A stretch of DNA of 64,000 nucleotides from Thioalbus denitrificans (GCF_003337735.1 NZ_QPJY01000001.1:20150-84149); one strand, 5' to 3'. Shown: positions 33,316-44,395, counted from the first letter of the stretch. Made by a program: numbers and translations. The notes: generated by a model from the sequence alone, not told the origin.

Positions 33316-34865
33316 GCCGCCCCCTCGGGTTCTTCACTGCTCCGGAAGGGGGCGAGCGACTCGCGGGCCAGCCCGAGGATCGTCTCCCGATCCGCGGCAC
33401 TCAGCGTCTCGGCGGTCTCCAGCCGCGCGCTCACCGCCGCGGGGATCGCGGCGGCCGCCGCGCGCACGGACTGCTCGGCCTCCGTCATCCGTTCCAGCGG
33501 CAGCTCGTCGAAAAGGCCGGCGGTCAAGGCCAGCAGGATGGCCAGCTGTTCGGGGACGGACACCGGGGCGAACTCCGGCTGCTTGAGACAGGCGCGGATG
33601 CGCCGTCCATGGTCGATGACCCGGCGGGTGTTCTCGTCGATGCGGGCGCCGAACCGGGCAAAGGTTTCGAGCTCCTCGAACTGCGCATAGGCGAGCTTGA
33701 GGTCGCCCGCCACCTCGCGATAGGCCGCCCGTTGCGCCTTGCCGCCCACGCGCGAAACGGACTTGCCCACATCCACCGCGGGCAGCACGCCCAGTTCGAA
33801 GAGCGACGGCGAGAGGAAGATCTGACCGTCCGTGATGGAGATGAGGTTGGTGGGGATATAGGCGGAGATGTTCTGCGCCTCGGTCTCGATGATGGGCAGG
33901 GCGGTGAGCGACCCGCCGCCGCGCTCCCCGCGCAGGTGCGTCGCCCGTTCGAGCAGCCGGGAGTGGATGTAGAAGATGTCGCCGGGGAAGGCCTCCCGGC
34001 CCGGCGGACGGCGCAGCAGCAGCGACAGCTCGCGATACGCACGGGCATGGTGGGTCAGGTCGTCATAGACGATCAGCACATCGCGGCCCGCTTCCATGAA
34101 ATGCTCCGCGATGCTGGTGGCGGCGTAAGGGGCGATGTAGGCGAGACCCGGGGGATCGTTGCCTTCGGCCACGACCACGACGCTGTACTCCATGGCGCCC
34201 GTTTCCTGCAGGGTGGCCACGGACTTCGCCACGGAGGATGCGCGCTGGCCGATGGCGCAATAGACACAGAGCACCCCTTTCCCGCGCTGGTTCAGGATGG
34301 TGTCGATGGCAATGGCGGTCTTGCCCGTCTGCCGGTCACCCAGAATCAGCTCGCGCTGCCCGCGCCCCACGGGTATGAGTGCATCGATGACCTTCAGGCC
34401 GGTCTGCAGCGGCACGGTGACGGGCGCGCGGTCCATGATCGGCGCCGCGGGGCGCTCGATGGGCAGTCGGCCGCTGGCGGGCACCGGTCCGTGGCCGTCC
34501 AGGGGCCGTCCGAGCGGGTCGATGACGCGCCCCAGCAGCCCCTCGCCCACGGCCACATCCATGACCCGGCCGGTGCGCGCCACCTCGTCACCGGCGTGAA
34601 GCTGCCCGTACTCCCCGAGCAGCACCACGCCCACTTCCTCGGGGTCCACGTTGAAGGCGATGCCGAACACCTCGCCGCGAAACTTCACCAGCTCCTCGAA
34701 ACCGACGCCGGGAAGGCCGGTGACCCGGGCGATGCCGGTGGAGATGCTGGCGATCGTCCCCACCTCGTGGGGCAGCAGATCCGGCGTGAAGGCCTCGCGT
34801 CCCCAGCTCAGGCCGTCGAACGCACGGTCGAAGACCTGCCGCAACGTTTCCTCCGGCGCGCTCAT
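33312..34865 (-). CDS. atpA: N-type ATPase alpha subunit
   Basis: The product is 517 residues. Walker A reads GDRQTGKT near residue 170, the conserved [10 protein letters not shown] lies near 345, and RVGGKAQ is preserved. The N-terminus is shortened compared with ordinary alpha subunits, which carry a delta-binding extension; this fits an enzyme without a separate delta gene. It overlaps atpF and atpG by 4 bases each. Alpha forms the regulatory nucleotide sites of the F1 head. Confidence 0.95.
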   Translation of the reverse strand: MSAPEETLRQVFDRAFDGLSWGREAFTPDLLPHEVGTIASISTGIARVTGLPGVGFEELVKFRGEVFGIAFNVDPEEVGVVLLGEYGQLHAGDEVARTGRVMDVAVGEGLLGRVIDPLGRPLDGHGPVPASGRLPIERPAAPIMDRAPVTVPLQTGLKVIDALIPVGRGQRELILGDRQTGKTAIAIDTILNQRGKGVLCVYCAIGQRASSVAKSVATLQETGAMEYSVVVVAEGNDPPGLAYIAPYAATSIAEHFMEAGRDVLIVYDDLTHHARAYRELSLLLRRPPGREAFPGDIFYIHSRLLERATHLRGERGGGSLTALPIIETEAQNISAYIPTNLISITDGQIFLSPSLFELGVLPAVDVGKSVSRVGGKAQRAAYREVAGDLKLAYAQFEELETFARFGARIDENTRRVIDHGRRIRACLKQPEFAPVSVPEQLAILLALTAGLFDELPLERMTEAEQSVRAAAAAIPAAVSARLETAETLSAADRETILGLARESLAPFRSSEEPEGAA

Positions 34866-35692
34866 CCCGTGACCCCGCCCGCTTCGGCATCCGCCCCGGG
34901 CTTCCGCTGGCCACCCTCTCCGGCGGTGGTCCTGGCCTGTTCCTTCAGCACATCGCCGACGCTCTTCTCCAGGGACGCGAGGTAATCCGCGATGCTCCAG
35001 GCGACCTTCAGTCCGTTCGTGGTGAGCTCGATGCCGCTGATGATGTCCGGCGCGGTTTCAAACTGCAGGGGGATATCCGCCGAGAAGGTCTCGTTGAGCG
35101 CCTTCCGGATGGCGGCGCGCTGGACCTCCGGCAGGCCAAAGGAACTGCGCACACGCGCCGGCGCAGAGGCGCCGGCCAGGGCCCTGGCGAGTTCCTCCTT
35201 CGCCTCGCCACCGAGATCCCGCAGGCGCTGTGTAAACACTTCGGTCATGCGCTCCTCGAGACCGACCCCGGCGAGGTCCGTCAGCGTCCTTCTGGCGATG
35301 GCAAACACCTCCTCCCGGGTGCGGCGGGTGATCTCATCGCTCAGGCTCTGCTGTTCGCGCAACACCGCGTCCTGACGTTCGCTGCGCAGGGTGTCGGCCG
35401 CCTGCCGTGCCTCGTCGAGGAGCCGCAGGCGCTCGGCGCTGGCCGCGTCGGTCGCCTGGCTCAGGAGCGTGGCACGCTCCTGGTCGAACAGCTCGTTCTT
35501 CCGCCGGTACTCATCACGCTCCCTCGTGGCTTCCGCCCGCTTCCCGTCGGCGTCCGCCAGCTCCGCGGCAATCCGCTTCTCCCGGGCGTCAATGGCGTGG
35601 AGGATGGGCTTGTAGAGAAAGCGCTTCAGCAGCCACACCAGGATGATGAAGTTGAGCGCTTGCGCACCAACCGTGAACCAGTCGACCAACAT
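34862..35692 (-). CDS. atpF: N-type ATPase b subunit with delta-like C-terminal extension
   Basis: The product is 276 residues, much longer than a usual b subunit of about 156. It has one N-terminal membrane helix ([20 protein letters not shown]), a long charged coiled coil (about 35-160), and a C-terminal part (about 165-255) resembling the delta-subunit domain that caps F1. No separate atpH gene is in the operon, so this extension is the likely replacement. The last 25 residues are low-complexity and charged. Start at 35692, 3 bases after the atpE stop; it overlaps atpA by 4 bases. Confidence 0.9.
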   Translation of the reverse strand: MLVDWFTVGAQALNFIILVWLLKRFLYKPILHAIDAREKRIAAELADADGKRAEATRERDEYRRKNELFDQERATLLSQATDAASAERLRLLDEARQAADTLRSERQDAVLREQQSLSDEITRRTREEVFAIARRTLTDLAGVGLEERMTEVFTQRLRDLGGEAKEELARALAGASAPARVRSSFGLPEVQRAAIRKALNETFSADIPLQFETAPDIISGIELTTNGLKVAWSIADYLASLEKSVGDVLKEQARTTAGEGGQRKPGADAEAGGVTG

Positions 35693-35695
35693 GGG

Positions 35696-35977
35696 CTACT
35701 GTCCCGCCACCTGGGCGATGGCGTGATTCCAGAAGGGGTTGGCGAAGATGAGAATCATCGAGACCACGAAGCAGTAGATGGCCGTGGACTCGATCATCGC
35801 CAGACCGACGAACAGGGTGCGGGTGATGGTGGCCGAAGCGTCGGGTTGCTGGGCCAGCGAGGTCAGCGCCGCCGCCACCGACCGCCCTTCGCCCAGAGCC
35901 GGCGCCATGGTGCCGAAGCCGGTGGTGAGGCCGGCGATGGCGATGGAGGCCACTGCGATAATCGTCATGCTATCCAT
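35696..35977 (-). CDS. atpE: N-type ATPase c subunit (rotor ring)
   Basis: The product is 93 residues, two membrane helices. The ion site has Glu63 with Ser64 and Tyr68 (MIESTAIYC) and a second carboxylate at Glu30 after Pro26 (PALGEGRS). This two-carboxylate pattern is typical of N-ATPases. The Glu/Ser/Tyr set resembles Na+-coupled rings, but a second Glu may favour protons, so the coupling ion cannot be settled from sequence. The C-terminus continues beyond the second helix (NPFWNHAIAQVAGQ). Confidence 0.93.
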   Translation of the reverse strand: MDSMTIIAVASIAIAGLTTGFGTMAPALGEGRSVAAALTSLAQQPDASATITRTLFVGLAMIESTAIYCFVVSMILIFANPFWNHAIAQVAGQ

Positions 35978-36007
35978 AGTGTGTCCTTCGCTTGTCTCGT
36001 TGCAGGT

Positions 36008-36703
36008 TCAAGGCGCGGGCCCCTGCTGGTGCGCGGGCTTGCGGCTCCGCGTCGCGGCCGCGATGTAGACCGTTGCCAGGATGAAGAAGATATAGGCCTG
36101 CACCATGCCGGTGAGCAGGCCGAGCGCAGTCATGACGATGGGAAAAATGAAGGGCGTGATGGCCAGCAGAATCCCGATGATCATCGCCCCACTCATCATG
36201 TTGCCGAACAGGCGCACGGCCAGGGCCAGGGTGCGCGAAACCTCGCTGATGATGTTGAAGGGCAGCATGATGAGCGTCGGTTCCACGTAGGATTGGAGGT
36301 AGCCGCGCAGGCCCTGCTCCTCGATGCCGAACAACGGCACGGCAACGAACACGCAGAGGGCAAGGGCCACGGTGGTGGAGAGGGAACCGGTCGGCGGATC
36401 GTAGCCGGGAATGATGGTGCAGAGGCTGGCCGTGGCGATGAGCAGAAAGAGCGTGCCGAGGAAACCGAGATACCTCTCAGGGTGGTGAAGGCCCACCTCC
36501 TCGATCTGCTTCTCGATGGCGGTGACGACGATCTCCAGGAGGTTCTGCCAGCGGGATCGTTCCAGCCCCGTGGAGAGCCTGCGGGTGACGAGCGCTGACC
36601 CGACGGCCAGAAGCAACATCAGTCCCCACGTAAATACGATGGTGGCGTTGAGCTTGAGAAACCCGTATTGCCAGAAGATGATCTCGTCGGGACTAAGGCG
36701 CAT
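36008..36703 (-). CDS. atpB: N-type ATPase a subunit
   Basis: The product is 231 residues with about six membrane helices. The stator Arg lies in LALAVRLFGNMMSG near residue 164, and a C-terminal helix follows (QAYIFFILATVYIAAA). It provides the half-channels that feed ions to the c ring. It overlaps the end of atpR by 11 bases. It ends in a basic tail (RSRKPAHQQGPAP). Confidence 0.93.
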   Translation of the reverse strand: MRLSPDEIIFWQYGFLKLNATIVFTWGLMLLLAVGSALVTRRLSTGLERSRWQNLLEIVVTAIEKQIEEVGLHHPERYLGFLGTLFLLIATASLCTIIPGYDPPTGSLSTTVALALCVFVAVPLFGIEEQGLRGYLQSYVEPTLIMLPFNIISEVSRTLALAVRLFGNMMSGAMIIGILLAITPFIFPIVMTALGLLTGMVQAYIFFILATVYIAAATRSRKPAHQQGPAP

Positions 36704-37016
36704 GACCGGCCTCCCGCTCGCGGGACGCCACCGGCGGGCCGGTGAAGCGCATGACGAGAAAGCGCGCGACGAGGAATCCGAGCAGGCAGCTCAGCATCCG
36801 CTCCCCTTGACCGCCAGCGACCCCATAGAACCCGGCGACCCCATAGAACCCGGCGAGGACCAATCCGGTCCGCAGCAGCAGGCTGCCCAGAAACCACGCC
36901 GCCGGATGGCCGGAGGAAACGCCCTTGCGCACCGTCCACCAGAGCCCGCCAAAGAAGAGGGTTCCGAGCAGCGCGCCGGCCATGAGTGCCAGCGCCAGGG
37001 ACAGAGGTTCACTCAT
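36693..37016 (-). CDS. atpR: N-ATPase accessory membrane protein AtpR
   Basis: The product is 107 residues with three predicted membrane helices and matches AtpR, a subunit found only in N-ATPase operons between atpQ and atpB. AtpR was proposed to help assemble or stabilise the c ring. The second helix contains a perfect internal duplication (AGFYGVAGFYGVAGG), encoded by an 18-bp tandem repeat. The start at 37016 (MSEPLSLAL) overlaps atpQ by 8 bases; an in-frame extension to 37076 is less likely because it runs far into atpQ. Confidence 0.88.
   Translation of the reverse strand: MSEPLSLALALMAGALLGTLFFGGLWWTVRKGVSSGHPAAWFLGSLLLRTGLVLAGFYGVAGFYGVAGGQGERMLSCLLGFLVARFLVMRFTGPPVASREREAGHAP
36817..36852 (-). 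repeat. 18-bp tandem duplication inside atpR
   Basis: GCGACCCCATAGAACCCG occurs twice head to tail with no mismatch. It adds six residues (GFYGVA) to a membrane helix while keeping the frame. Perfect identity suggests a recent slippage event. Confidence 0.93.
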
Positions 37017-37339
37017 CTTCGTCTTCCTGATCGTTGCGCATCGCCTTGTCTTCCCGGGTGACCCAATGCCACGCATTCAGACAACCGATGGTGAGTCCGG
37101 CCACCAGCAGCGCCAGCGTCCAGGAGTGGCTTCCCGGATGATGGTTGTCCAGCCAGCCGCCGAGCGCCGCGCCGAGCAATGTCGGAACCACCACCGACCA
37201 CCCAACCAGCCCCATCATGCCCAGCCCGAACCAGACGCCCTGCGTGGCATCGCGCCGCGCCCTGAGCTTTCGTTCGGCCTTCGTCCCCACCTGCCGGGCG
37301 AATGACGACCGGTCCTTCAACGCACCTGGTGGCCGCTTG

Positions 37340-37347
<8 letters not shown>
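37009..37347 (-). CDS. atpQ: N-ATPase accessory membrane protein AtpQ (AtpI/AtpZ-like)
   Basis: The product is 112 residues. A basic N-terminus (about 1-38) is followed by two membrane helices: GVWFGLGMMGLVGWSVVVPT, then LGAALGGWLD and LALLVAGLTIGCLNAWHWV. The C-terminal tail is acidic (KAMRNDQEDEDE). The pattern is that of the AtpI/AtpZ family, called AtpQ in N-ATPase operons. It sits between atpC and atpR with 8-base overlaps on each side. A role in ion loading or ring assembly is inferred from the family. Confidence 0.88.
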
Positions 37348-39179
<1,832 letters not shown>

Positions 39180-39307
39180 TCAGTTTAGTTCAGATGCACG
39201 GGATAGCTTCGTCAGGGCGTCTGGCGCCCCGGGTTGGCGCATGAAGAAGGCCGTCAACTCGGGGGATTGACGTGCGAGCGGCGGGCGGAATGACAGCCCG
39301 GTTGATG

Positions 39308-40015
39308 CTACCCCATGATGCGGCCGTAGGTAGCCCTGTCGGCCGCATAGCAGCCGCAGGAAGCGGTCTCCAGGCCGCGGCGATCGAGAATCGTGATGTC
39401 CCCGCGACGGTAGCGGATCAGTTCGCGCTGCTGCAGGGAGTTGGCGGCCTTGGTCACGCCGACGCGACGCACGCCGAGCATGTGGGCCATGAACTCGTGC
39501 GTCACATGAAACCGGTCGGCGTGCGCCCGGTCCTGCGTCATCAGCAGCCAGCGCGCAAGGCGCGCCTCCAGCAGGTGGAAACGACTGCAGGACGCCTTCC
39601 GGGCAAGTTGGCCCATCACCACATAGAGGTAGCGCTTCAGCTGACGTTGGAGCGCGGGGCTCAGCGCGAGCGCCTGCCTGAATGGCTCACTGTCCATGCG
39701 CAGAGCGGGCCCCGGACCCTGCACCACCGCGTGCAACGGTGAAACGTCCACACCGAGGACGAGTGAGACCCCGAGCATGCCTTCGTCGCCAACCAGCCCC
39801 ACTTCGAGGCTGGTGCGGCCGTCTGCCGGCGTGGTCAGCGCGATGAAGCCTTGCGTAGGAAAGTAGACGTGACGGATCGGCGTGCCGGGGTCGGCCAGGA
39901 TCTCGGCGAAAGCCAGCTCGACCAATTCACAACCCGACAGGAACCGCACGCGGTCCTTGCGTGGCAGCGCCATGAGCAGGCGATTGGCGGCAGGCTGGAT
40001 CCGGGGGGATGGCAC
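39308..40015 (-). CDS. Crp/Fnr-family transcriptional regulator
   Basis: The product is about 235 residues. An N-terminal cyclic-nucleotide-binding fold (about 20-125, with [20 protein letters not shown]) is joined by a long helix to a C-terminal winged helix ([20 protein letters not shown]). Typical cAMP ligands and Fnr-type cysteine clusters are absent. The GTG start at 40015 is preferred: AAGGGAGAG lies upstream and the product then begins like its paralogue at 40231-40935. A GTG at 40093 would add 26 residues. It lies upstream of the N-ATPase operon on the same strand with a 152-base gap and is a candidate regulator of it. Confidence 0.85.
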   Translation of the reverse strand: MPSPRIQPAANRLLMALPRKDRVRFLSGCELVELAFAEILADPGTPIRHVYFPTQGFIALTTPADGRTSLEVGLVGDEGMLGVSLVLGVDVSPLHAVVQGPGPALRMDSEPFRQALALSPALQRQLKRYLYVVMGQLARKASCSRFHLLEARLARWLLMTQDRAHADRFHVTHEFMAHMLGVRRVGVTKAANSLQQRELIRYRRGDITILDRRGLETASCGCYAADRATYGRIMG

Positions 40016-40230
40016 TGGGGTCTCTCCCTTGTGTTGGGCCAACCGGGCGCGCGGCATACCGAACAGCGGTAGTGGCATGGGGATGCCGGACACACCCGCG
40101 AGTGACGGACCTCACCCATGGAGGCACAGGGAAGCATGGCGCCAAACCCAGCCGGTGTCTGGGCGGTAGCGTACAAAGCCGGTGGACAGCCGGCGGCGCG
40201 CAAGGAGCGGTGGAAGTACGGGCGAAGGGC

Positions 40231-40935
40231 CTACAGGAGCAGGCGGTCGAACTCCTTCCTGACCACGGCGTAGCACTCGCAGGCCCGCGCCTCCAGCCCG
40301 GCCCGGTCGACCACGGTGATGTGGCCGCGGTGGTAGGTGATCAGGCCGGCCCGCTGCAGGTTGCCGGCGGCCGCGGTGACGCCTTCGCGGCGCACCCCGA
40401 GCATGTTGGCGATCAGCTCCTGGGTCATGACCAGTTCGTCCGACTGCAGGCGATCGTGGCTCAACAGCAACCAGCGGCAGAGCTGCTGATCGAGGGTGTG
40501 GTGACGGTTGCACACCGCCGTCTGTCCCATCTGGGTGAGCAGCGCCTGAGTATAGCGCAGCAGGAGATGCTGCAGCCCGCCGGAGTGGTTGAACTCATCC
40601 TTGAGCAGCTGACCCTTCAGCCGATAGGCGTGTCCGGCACTCTGGACGAGGGCCCGGTTGGGCATGGTCTCTCCACCCATGAACAGGGCGACGCCGATGA
40701 TGCCCTCGTTGCCCACCACGGCGATCTCGGCCGATGCGCCATCCTCCATGACATAGAGCAGCGAGACGATGGAATCAGTGGGGAAGTAGACATGGCGCAG
40801 TTCGCTGCCGGACTCGTAGATCACCTGGCCGAGGGGCAGCGGGACCAGTTCCAGCCCGGGCTCAAGCCGGGCAAACTCCTCCGCCGGCAGGGCGGCAAGA
40901 AGGTGGTTCTGGCGTGGGGAGCTGGGGATTGTCAT
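40231..40935 (-). CDS. Crp/Fnr-family transcriptional regulator, paralogue
   Basis: The product is 234 residues, clearly homologous to the neighbouring regulator (shared LRHVYFPTDS, EIAVVGNEGIIGVALFMG and MLGVRREGVTAAAGNLQRAG). The effector domain covers about 20-130, and the helix-turn-helix lies near 175-200 (MTQELIANMLGVRREGVT). The ligand is unknown. The two genes are separated by about 215 bases and point the same way. They look like an old tandem duplication. No strong ribosome binding site precedes the ATG at 40935. Confidence 0.85.
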   Translation of the reverse strand: MTIPSSPRQNHLLAALPAEEFARLEPGLELVPLPLGQVIYESGSELRHVYFPTDSIVSLLYVMEDGASAEIAVVGNEGIIGVALFMGGETMPNRALVQSAGHAYRLKGQLLKDEFNHSGGLQHLLLRYTQALLTQMGQTAVCNRHHTLDQQLCRWLLLSHDRLQSDELVMTQELIANMLGVRREGVTAAAGNLQRAGLITYHRGHITVVDRAGLEARACECYAVVRKEFDRLLL

Positions 40936-41349
40936 GGGCGAACATCCAGTCGTCGTAGGCGAACCGTCGGTTCATCGATAGTCCAATCCTTGGTCACGTC
41001 CGAACGGGTACACACGAGTAACTGTGGGGTGAACCCCGTGAGGAAATTGTAGCCGGAAGCCGGCGCCTTTCAAGCGTGTCCCAGGCGACCCCGGACGGGC
41101 GCCACCCTCCTGCTCACCGGCCCCCGGTCGGGATACCGCGGGACACGGTGCAATGAGCGCCAGCGTACAGAGAAGGTCCTTGAATCGGAAGATGATGGAA
41201 GAACAGGGAGAAGCGCCCCCCAGCCGGACGTGCGCCATGGAGTGACGACCCATCCGGCGACGGTTACAGGCCATCAAGGGGCACCTCTGCGACTGCGACG
41301 CCGGCTCCGCCGGCACGCAACCCCTGACAAATCCTTAAGGAGATAGCTC
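40936..41349. other. Divergent intergenic region between a Crp/Fnr gene and a lipoprotein gene
   Basis: These 414 bases hold no convincing gene; a minus-strand open frame (40972-41316) lacks family resemblance and a ribosome binding site. A GC-rich hairpin (GCCGGC-TCC-GCCGGC) lies near 41311-41325, and AAGGAGATAG just before the next start codon is its ribosome binding site. Confidence 0.45.
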
Positions 41350-41844
41350 ATGAAATACATCAAGGAGAGCGGCACGGTACTCGGCCTGGTGGGCATCCTC
41401 GCCCTTGGCGCCTGCGCACCCATGGCCAGTCAGAACAATGCACCGAACTACGACGGGGCCTCCAGCCAGGGCAACAACTACTCGGACGCGTACACCCGCT
41501 CCGCGTACGGGGTGGTCGAGTCCATCGAGCGGGAGAACCAGGGCAACGGAGGCATTGGCGGCAGCGGCCTCGGCATGGGCACCGTCGCCGGCGCGGTGGT
41601 CGGCGGCGTGGTTGGCCACCAGGTGGGCTCCGGATCCGGCAACACGGCGGCGACGGTCATCGGCGCGGCGGGTGGCGCCTATGTGGGCCACCAGTTGGAG
41701 AAGCAGCAGCAGAGCCCCGATGCATACAGGATCACCATCCGGATGGAGGACGGGACCTATCAGTCTCTGATCCAGGCAACTGACCCCGGTCTGCGCGTGG
41801 GCGACCGGGTGCGGATCGACAACGGTGTCGTGCGCCGCTATTGA
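41350..41844 (+). CDS. Glycine-zipper outer-membrane lipoprotein (Pcp/SlyB-like)
   Basis: The product is 164 residues. The lipoprotein signal ends in LGAC (lipobox, Cys22). A Ser/Asn-rich linker is followed by a glycine zipper 2TM segment (GLGMGTVAGAVVGGVVGHQV, then GNTAATVIGAAGGAYVGHQL) and a C-terminal beta-rich domain (YRITIRMEDGTYQSLIQ, VGDRVRIDNGVVRRY). This is the layout of the SlyB/Pcp family, whose members are induced under Mg2+ limitation or membrane stress and stabilise the outer membrane. AAGGAG precedes the ATG. The second residue after the lipid Cys is Pro, not Asp, so outer-membrane sorting is expected. Confidence 0.88.
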   Translation: MKYIKESGTVLGLVGILALGACAPMASQNNAPNYDGASSQGNNYSDAYTRSAYGVVESIERENQGNGGIGGSGLGMGTVAGAVVGGVVGHQVGSGSGNTAATVIGAAGGAYVGHQLEKQQQSPDAYRITIRMEDGTYQSLIQATDPGLRVGDRVRIDNGVVRRY

Positions 41845-42169
41845 AGCCGGCAGGGGCGTGGCCATCCAGCGCCTGTGTTCGGTAGCAGACAGACGGCGTC
41901 GGCCATTCCCCCTATCCTGTAATTGTCGGAGCGAACAGAGGTGTGAGGTCTGCACCGATGCAGAGCGCAATGAAAGAATCTGGCGCGCTCCCGGCGGAGT
42001 GAAGCAGGTGCCCGGCGTTGCTTGCCCATGCACCGCATCACCCCACCGGACAAGGCAAGGAGAGCAAACAGACCCAGCATCGACCTCGGCGCAGTGCGGT
42101 GCAATCGCACATCGCCGTCGGCGATGTACGCAGTATCGGAAGCAAGATGTTGGAGTATGAGGCCATACC
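41845..42169. other. Intergenic region with two small hairpins
   Basis: No gene is recognised in these 325 bases. Near the right end two adjacent hairpins occur: GTGCG/CGCAC around 42094-42110, and ACATCGCC-GTC-GGCGATGT at 42109-42127. They lie about 45 bases before the next start codon and could be part of the leader of the following gene. Confidence 0.4.
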
Positions 42170-42385
42170 ATGAAGCGTTATCAGAAGGTCGTGCTCAGCA
42201 CAATGGTGGCAGCAATGCTGCTCGGCTTGGCCGGTTGTTCCGGCATGTCATCACAGGATAAGAACACCGCGGTCGGCGCGGGTATCGGTGCTGTCGGCGG
42301 TGCGGTTCTGACGGGCGGCAGTGCAGTTGGAACCGTCGGCGGCGCAGCCGTGGGCGGCTTCATCGGCCACGAAATGAACCAGTAA
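42170..42385 (+). CDS. Small glycine-zipper lipoprotein (OsmB-like)
   Basis: The product is 71 residues. The lipobox LAGC puts the lipid Cys at position 23. The mature part is a single glycine zipper (TAVGAGIGAVGGAVLTGGS, then GTVGGAAVGGFIGHEM). This resembles OsmB, an osmotically induced lipoprotein, though the similarity of such short Gly-rich proteins is weak evidence. A terminator follows at 42468-42503. It may act with the larger glycine-zipper lipoprotein just upstream. Confidence 0.8.
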   Translation: MKRYQKVVLSTMVAAMLLGLAGCSGMSSQDKNTAVGAGIGAVGGAVLTGGSAVGTVGGAAVGGFIGHEMNQ

Positions 42386-42467
42386 GCGATGTTTGCGGTT
42401 CGGCATTGCGACGCACCGACTTCCGCGGGGCGGGCGGTGCATCGCAAACGCCAGGGACTCTGATCCC

Positions 42468-42503
42468 CCCGACGAGGCTGAACCTCCCGGTCGGGCTTTT
42501 CTT
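42468..42503 (+). terminator. Terminator after the OsmB-like gene
   Basis: CCCGAC pairs with GTCGGG, with an inner GAGG-CTGA-ACCTC hairpin, followed by CTTTTCTT on the plus strand. It lies between two small lipoprotein genes and separates their transcripts. Confidence 0.7.
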
Positions 42504-42535
42504 GTAAGCAGATCCCATCCAGGGGAGTACCGGTG

Positions 42536-42718
42536 ATGAAACCGCATGTGGGTCCAAGGGCGCTCCTGGCGCTGGGCGTGTTGCTCGCCACCCTGTCAGG
42601 TTGTCAGCAGGAAGGCCCGGCAGAGCAGGCCGGCAAAGAGGTCGACAAGGCCATGTCGAACATCGGCGAGCAGATGGAAAAGGCCGGTGAAGAGGTCCAG
42701 GACTCGGTGCAGCGGTAG
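42536..42718 (+). CDS. Small lipoprotein with amphipathic helix, unknown function
   Basis: The product is 60 residues. The lipobox LSGC is followed by a charged, heptad-like helix (GKEVDKAMSNIGEQMEKAGEEVQD). There is no second domain. GGGGAG precedes the start; a GTG three bases earlier could also serve. It resembles other small Lpp- or entericidin-like lipoproteins in general plan only. I do not recognise a named family. Confidence 0.75.
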   Translation: MKPHVGPRALLALGVLLATLSGCQQEGPAEQAGKEVDKAMSNIGEQMEKAGEEVQDSVQR

Positions 42719-43069
42719 TCGGAGAAGGAGCGAAGGAACAGACTTCTGGCTTTGCGGAAAGATTCGTGGGTGCAGGAACGACAACCGATTCTCGCCAGGA
42801 CGCCAATTTCGCCCAGGAAGCGCGCCTGTTGTGCAGGCGCCTTCAGCGACGCGTATGAGCCAGGCTGCCTGCGTAAACCGCCTCCAACCACCCTGGGCCG
42901 AATCTACCCCCTGCATCCCCGTCTCCTTCTTCCGGCATGGCCGCCTCCTTCCTTGGCGATCTTTGCGCCTAGGCGAGAACAACGCGAAGCATCCGGTTCC
43001 GGGAAAATCGGTCGCAAACGTTCCCCCGCCACCTTCAATCGTCCATGGATATCTTCCCCGAGCCAATCG
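42719..43069. other. Intergenic region between a small lipoprotein gene and the CPA1 antiporter
   Basis: These 351 bases separate convergent genes. A 31-codon minus-strand frame at 42843-42938 has an excellent AAGGAGGCGG ribosome binding site, but its product (beginning MPEEGDGDAGG) resembles nothing I know. No clear terminator for the antiporter was found. Confidence 0.4.
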
Positions 43070-44395
43070 CTACGCGCCCTGACGCGCCTTTCGTCGCCGG
43101 TAGAGATGCATCATCGGCCGCACGGTGATGCCATGGAACAGGATGGACACAACCACCACCGCGAGCGTGATGGCCGTGATCGGTTCGGCCAGGGAAAGGG
43201 GCAGGCCCTGATGAACGGCGTACATCAGGTAGTAGACCGAGCCGATGCCCCGGATTCCGAACCAGGCGATCATGAGCCGCTGATCCCGGGACACAGGCGC
43301 GCCGAGAAGCCCCAGCCACACGGACGCGGGGCGAATGGCCAGGAACAGCAGCGCCAGGAACACGAGCGCGCGGGCGGGCAAGTGGGTGAAAGGCAGCATG
43401 GCTCCCACCACCAGCACCACCGCCAACTCGCCGATTCGCTCCAACTGCTCGTTGAAGCCCCGGACCGCCACCATCATGTAGGCGCTGGTGTGATCAGCCT
43501 GGATCGCCTGGGCGGCCCGCCGTTCATCGGCGGGGGCGTCGGGCTGTGGCCCGGCGGCCTTCGCCCCGGGCGCCACAATCCGTCGCGACTGCTCCCTCAC
43601 CCGCTGCAGGGCGAGACCTGCCGCAAACACGGCCAAAAAGCCGTAGGTGTGGGCAAGCACGGCAAACCCGTAGGCGAGCGCGATGAGGCCCAGGGCCAGG
43701 AACTCGTCCAACCCGACGGATTCCTGATGGCGAGCGCGCAGATAGACCACCAGCCTGCCGATCAACGCGCCCATCGCGGTGCCGATGAGCAGGCCGCCGG
43801 CGGTGGCCCAGAGGACGTCCACCGCCAGCCAGCGCCAACCCCATGCGCCCAGGTCGTGCAACCCCAGCAGTCCGAGACCCAGCATCACGAACGGAAAGGC
43901 GGCACCGTCGTTGAAACCACCCTCCCCCGTCAGACTGAAGCGCAGACGGTCGCGGTCTCCCGATGACTCCACCTGGACGGCTGCGGCGAGCACCGGGTCG
44001 GTCGGGGCGAGGATCGCGCCCAGCAGGATGGCTCCGCCGATCGGGAGACCCAGCCCCACTACGGCGATGGCGGCGATGAACGACACGGTCAACGTCATGG
44101 ACACGAAGGCCAGACGCAACGGCAACAGCCAGTGACGATTCGACAGGGGAAGTCCCAGCTTCAGACCGGCGGAGAACAGCGAGATCAGGACCGCCGCCTC
44201 GGCCACCCGTTCCAGGAGGGCCGCGTGATTCAGCGGGTGGGGCGTCAGGACCGCCCACCCGGCCGGCCCCAGGGCGAAACCGCCTGCCAGGTAGAGCATG
44301 GCGGTGCTCAGCGGCAGTCGTTTCAGGAGGGTGCCGGACAACACCATGGCGATGAGCAGCACGCCGATGATAAGGACCCAGAGTGCGACGGTCAT
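43070..44395 (-). CDS. CPA1-family cation/proton antiporter
   Basis: The product is 441 residues with about 12 membrane helices. The ion-site region reads ILAPTDPVLAAAVQVE with the conserved Asp, and the later GEGGFNDGAAFPFVMLGLG is the second CPA1 signature. A cytosolic loop (about 275-300) is rich in Ala and charged residues, and helix 10/11 contains MIAWFGIRGIGSVYY with the conserved Arg. It exchanges Na+ or K+ for protons across the inner membrane. It stands apart from other genes, 350 bases from a convergent lipoprotein gene. With the N-ATPase and Mrp operons it makes a third ion-export system in this window. Confidence 0.9.
   Translation of the reverse strand: MTVALWVLIIGVLLIAMVLSGTLLKRLPLSTAMLYLAGGFALGPAGWAVLTPHPLNHAALLERVAEAAVLISLFSAGLKLGLPLSNRHWLLPLRLAFVSMTLTVSFIAAIAVVGLGLPIGGAILLGAILAPTDPVLAAAVQVESSGDRDRLRFSLTGEGGFNDGAAFPFVMLGLGLLGLHDLGAWGWRWLAVDVLWATAGGLLIGTAMGALIGRLVVYLRARHQESVGLDEFLALGLIALAYGFAVLAHTYGFLAVFAAGLALQRVREQSRRIVAPGAKAAGPQPDAPADERRAAQAIQADHTSAYMMVAVRGFNEQLERIGELAVVLVVGAMLPFTHLPARALVFLALLFLAIRPASVWLGLLGAPVSRDQRLMIAWFGIRGIGSVYYLMYAVHQGLPLSLAEPITAITLAVVVVSILFHGITVRPMMHLYRRRKARQGA

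Noticed and set aside
40972-41316. 114-codon minus-strand frame upstream of a Crp/Fnr gene
   Set aside because: No ribosome binding site, no recognisable fold, and a composition of random GC-rich sequence.
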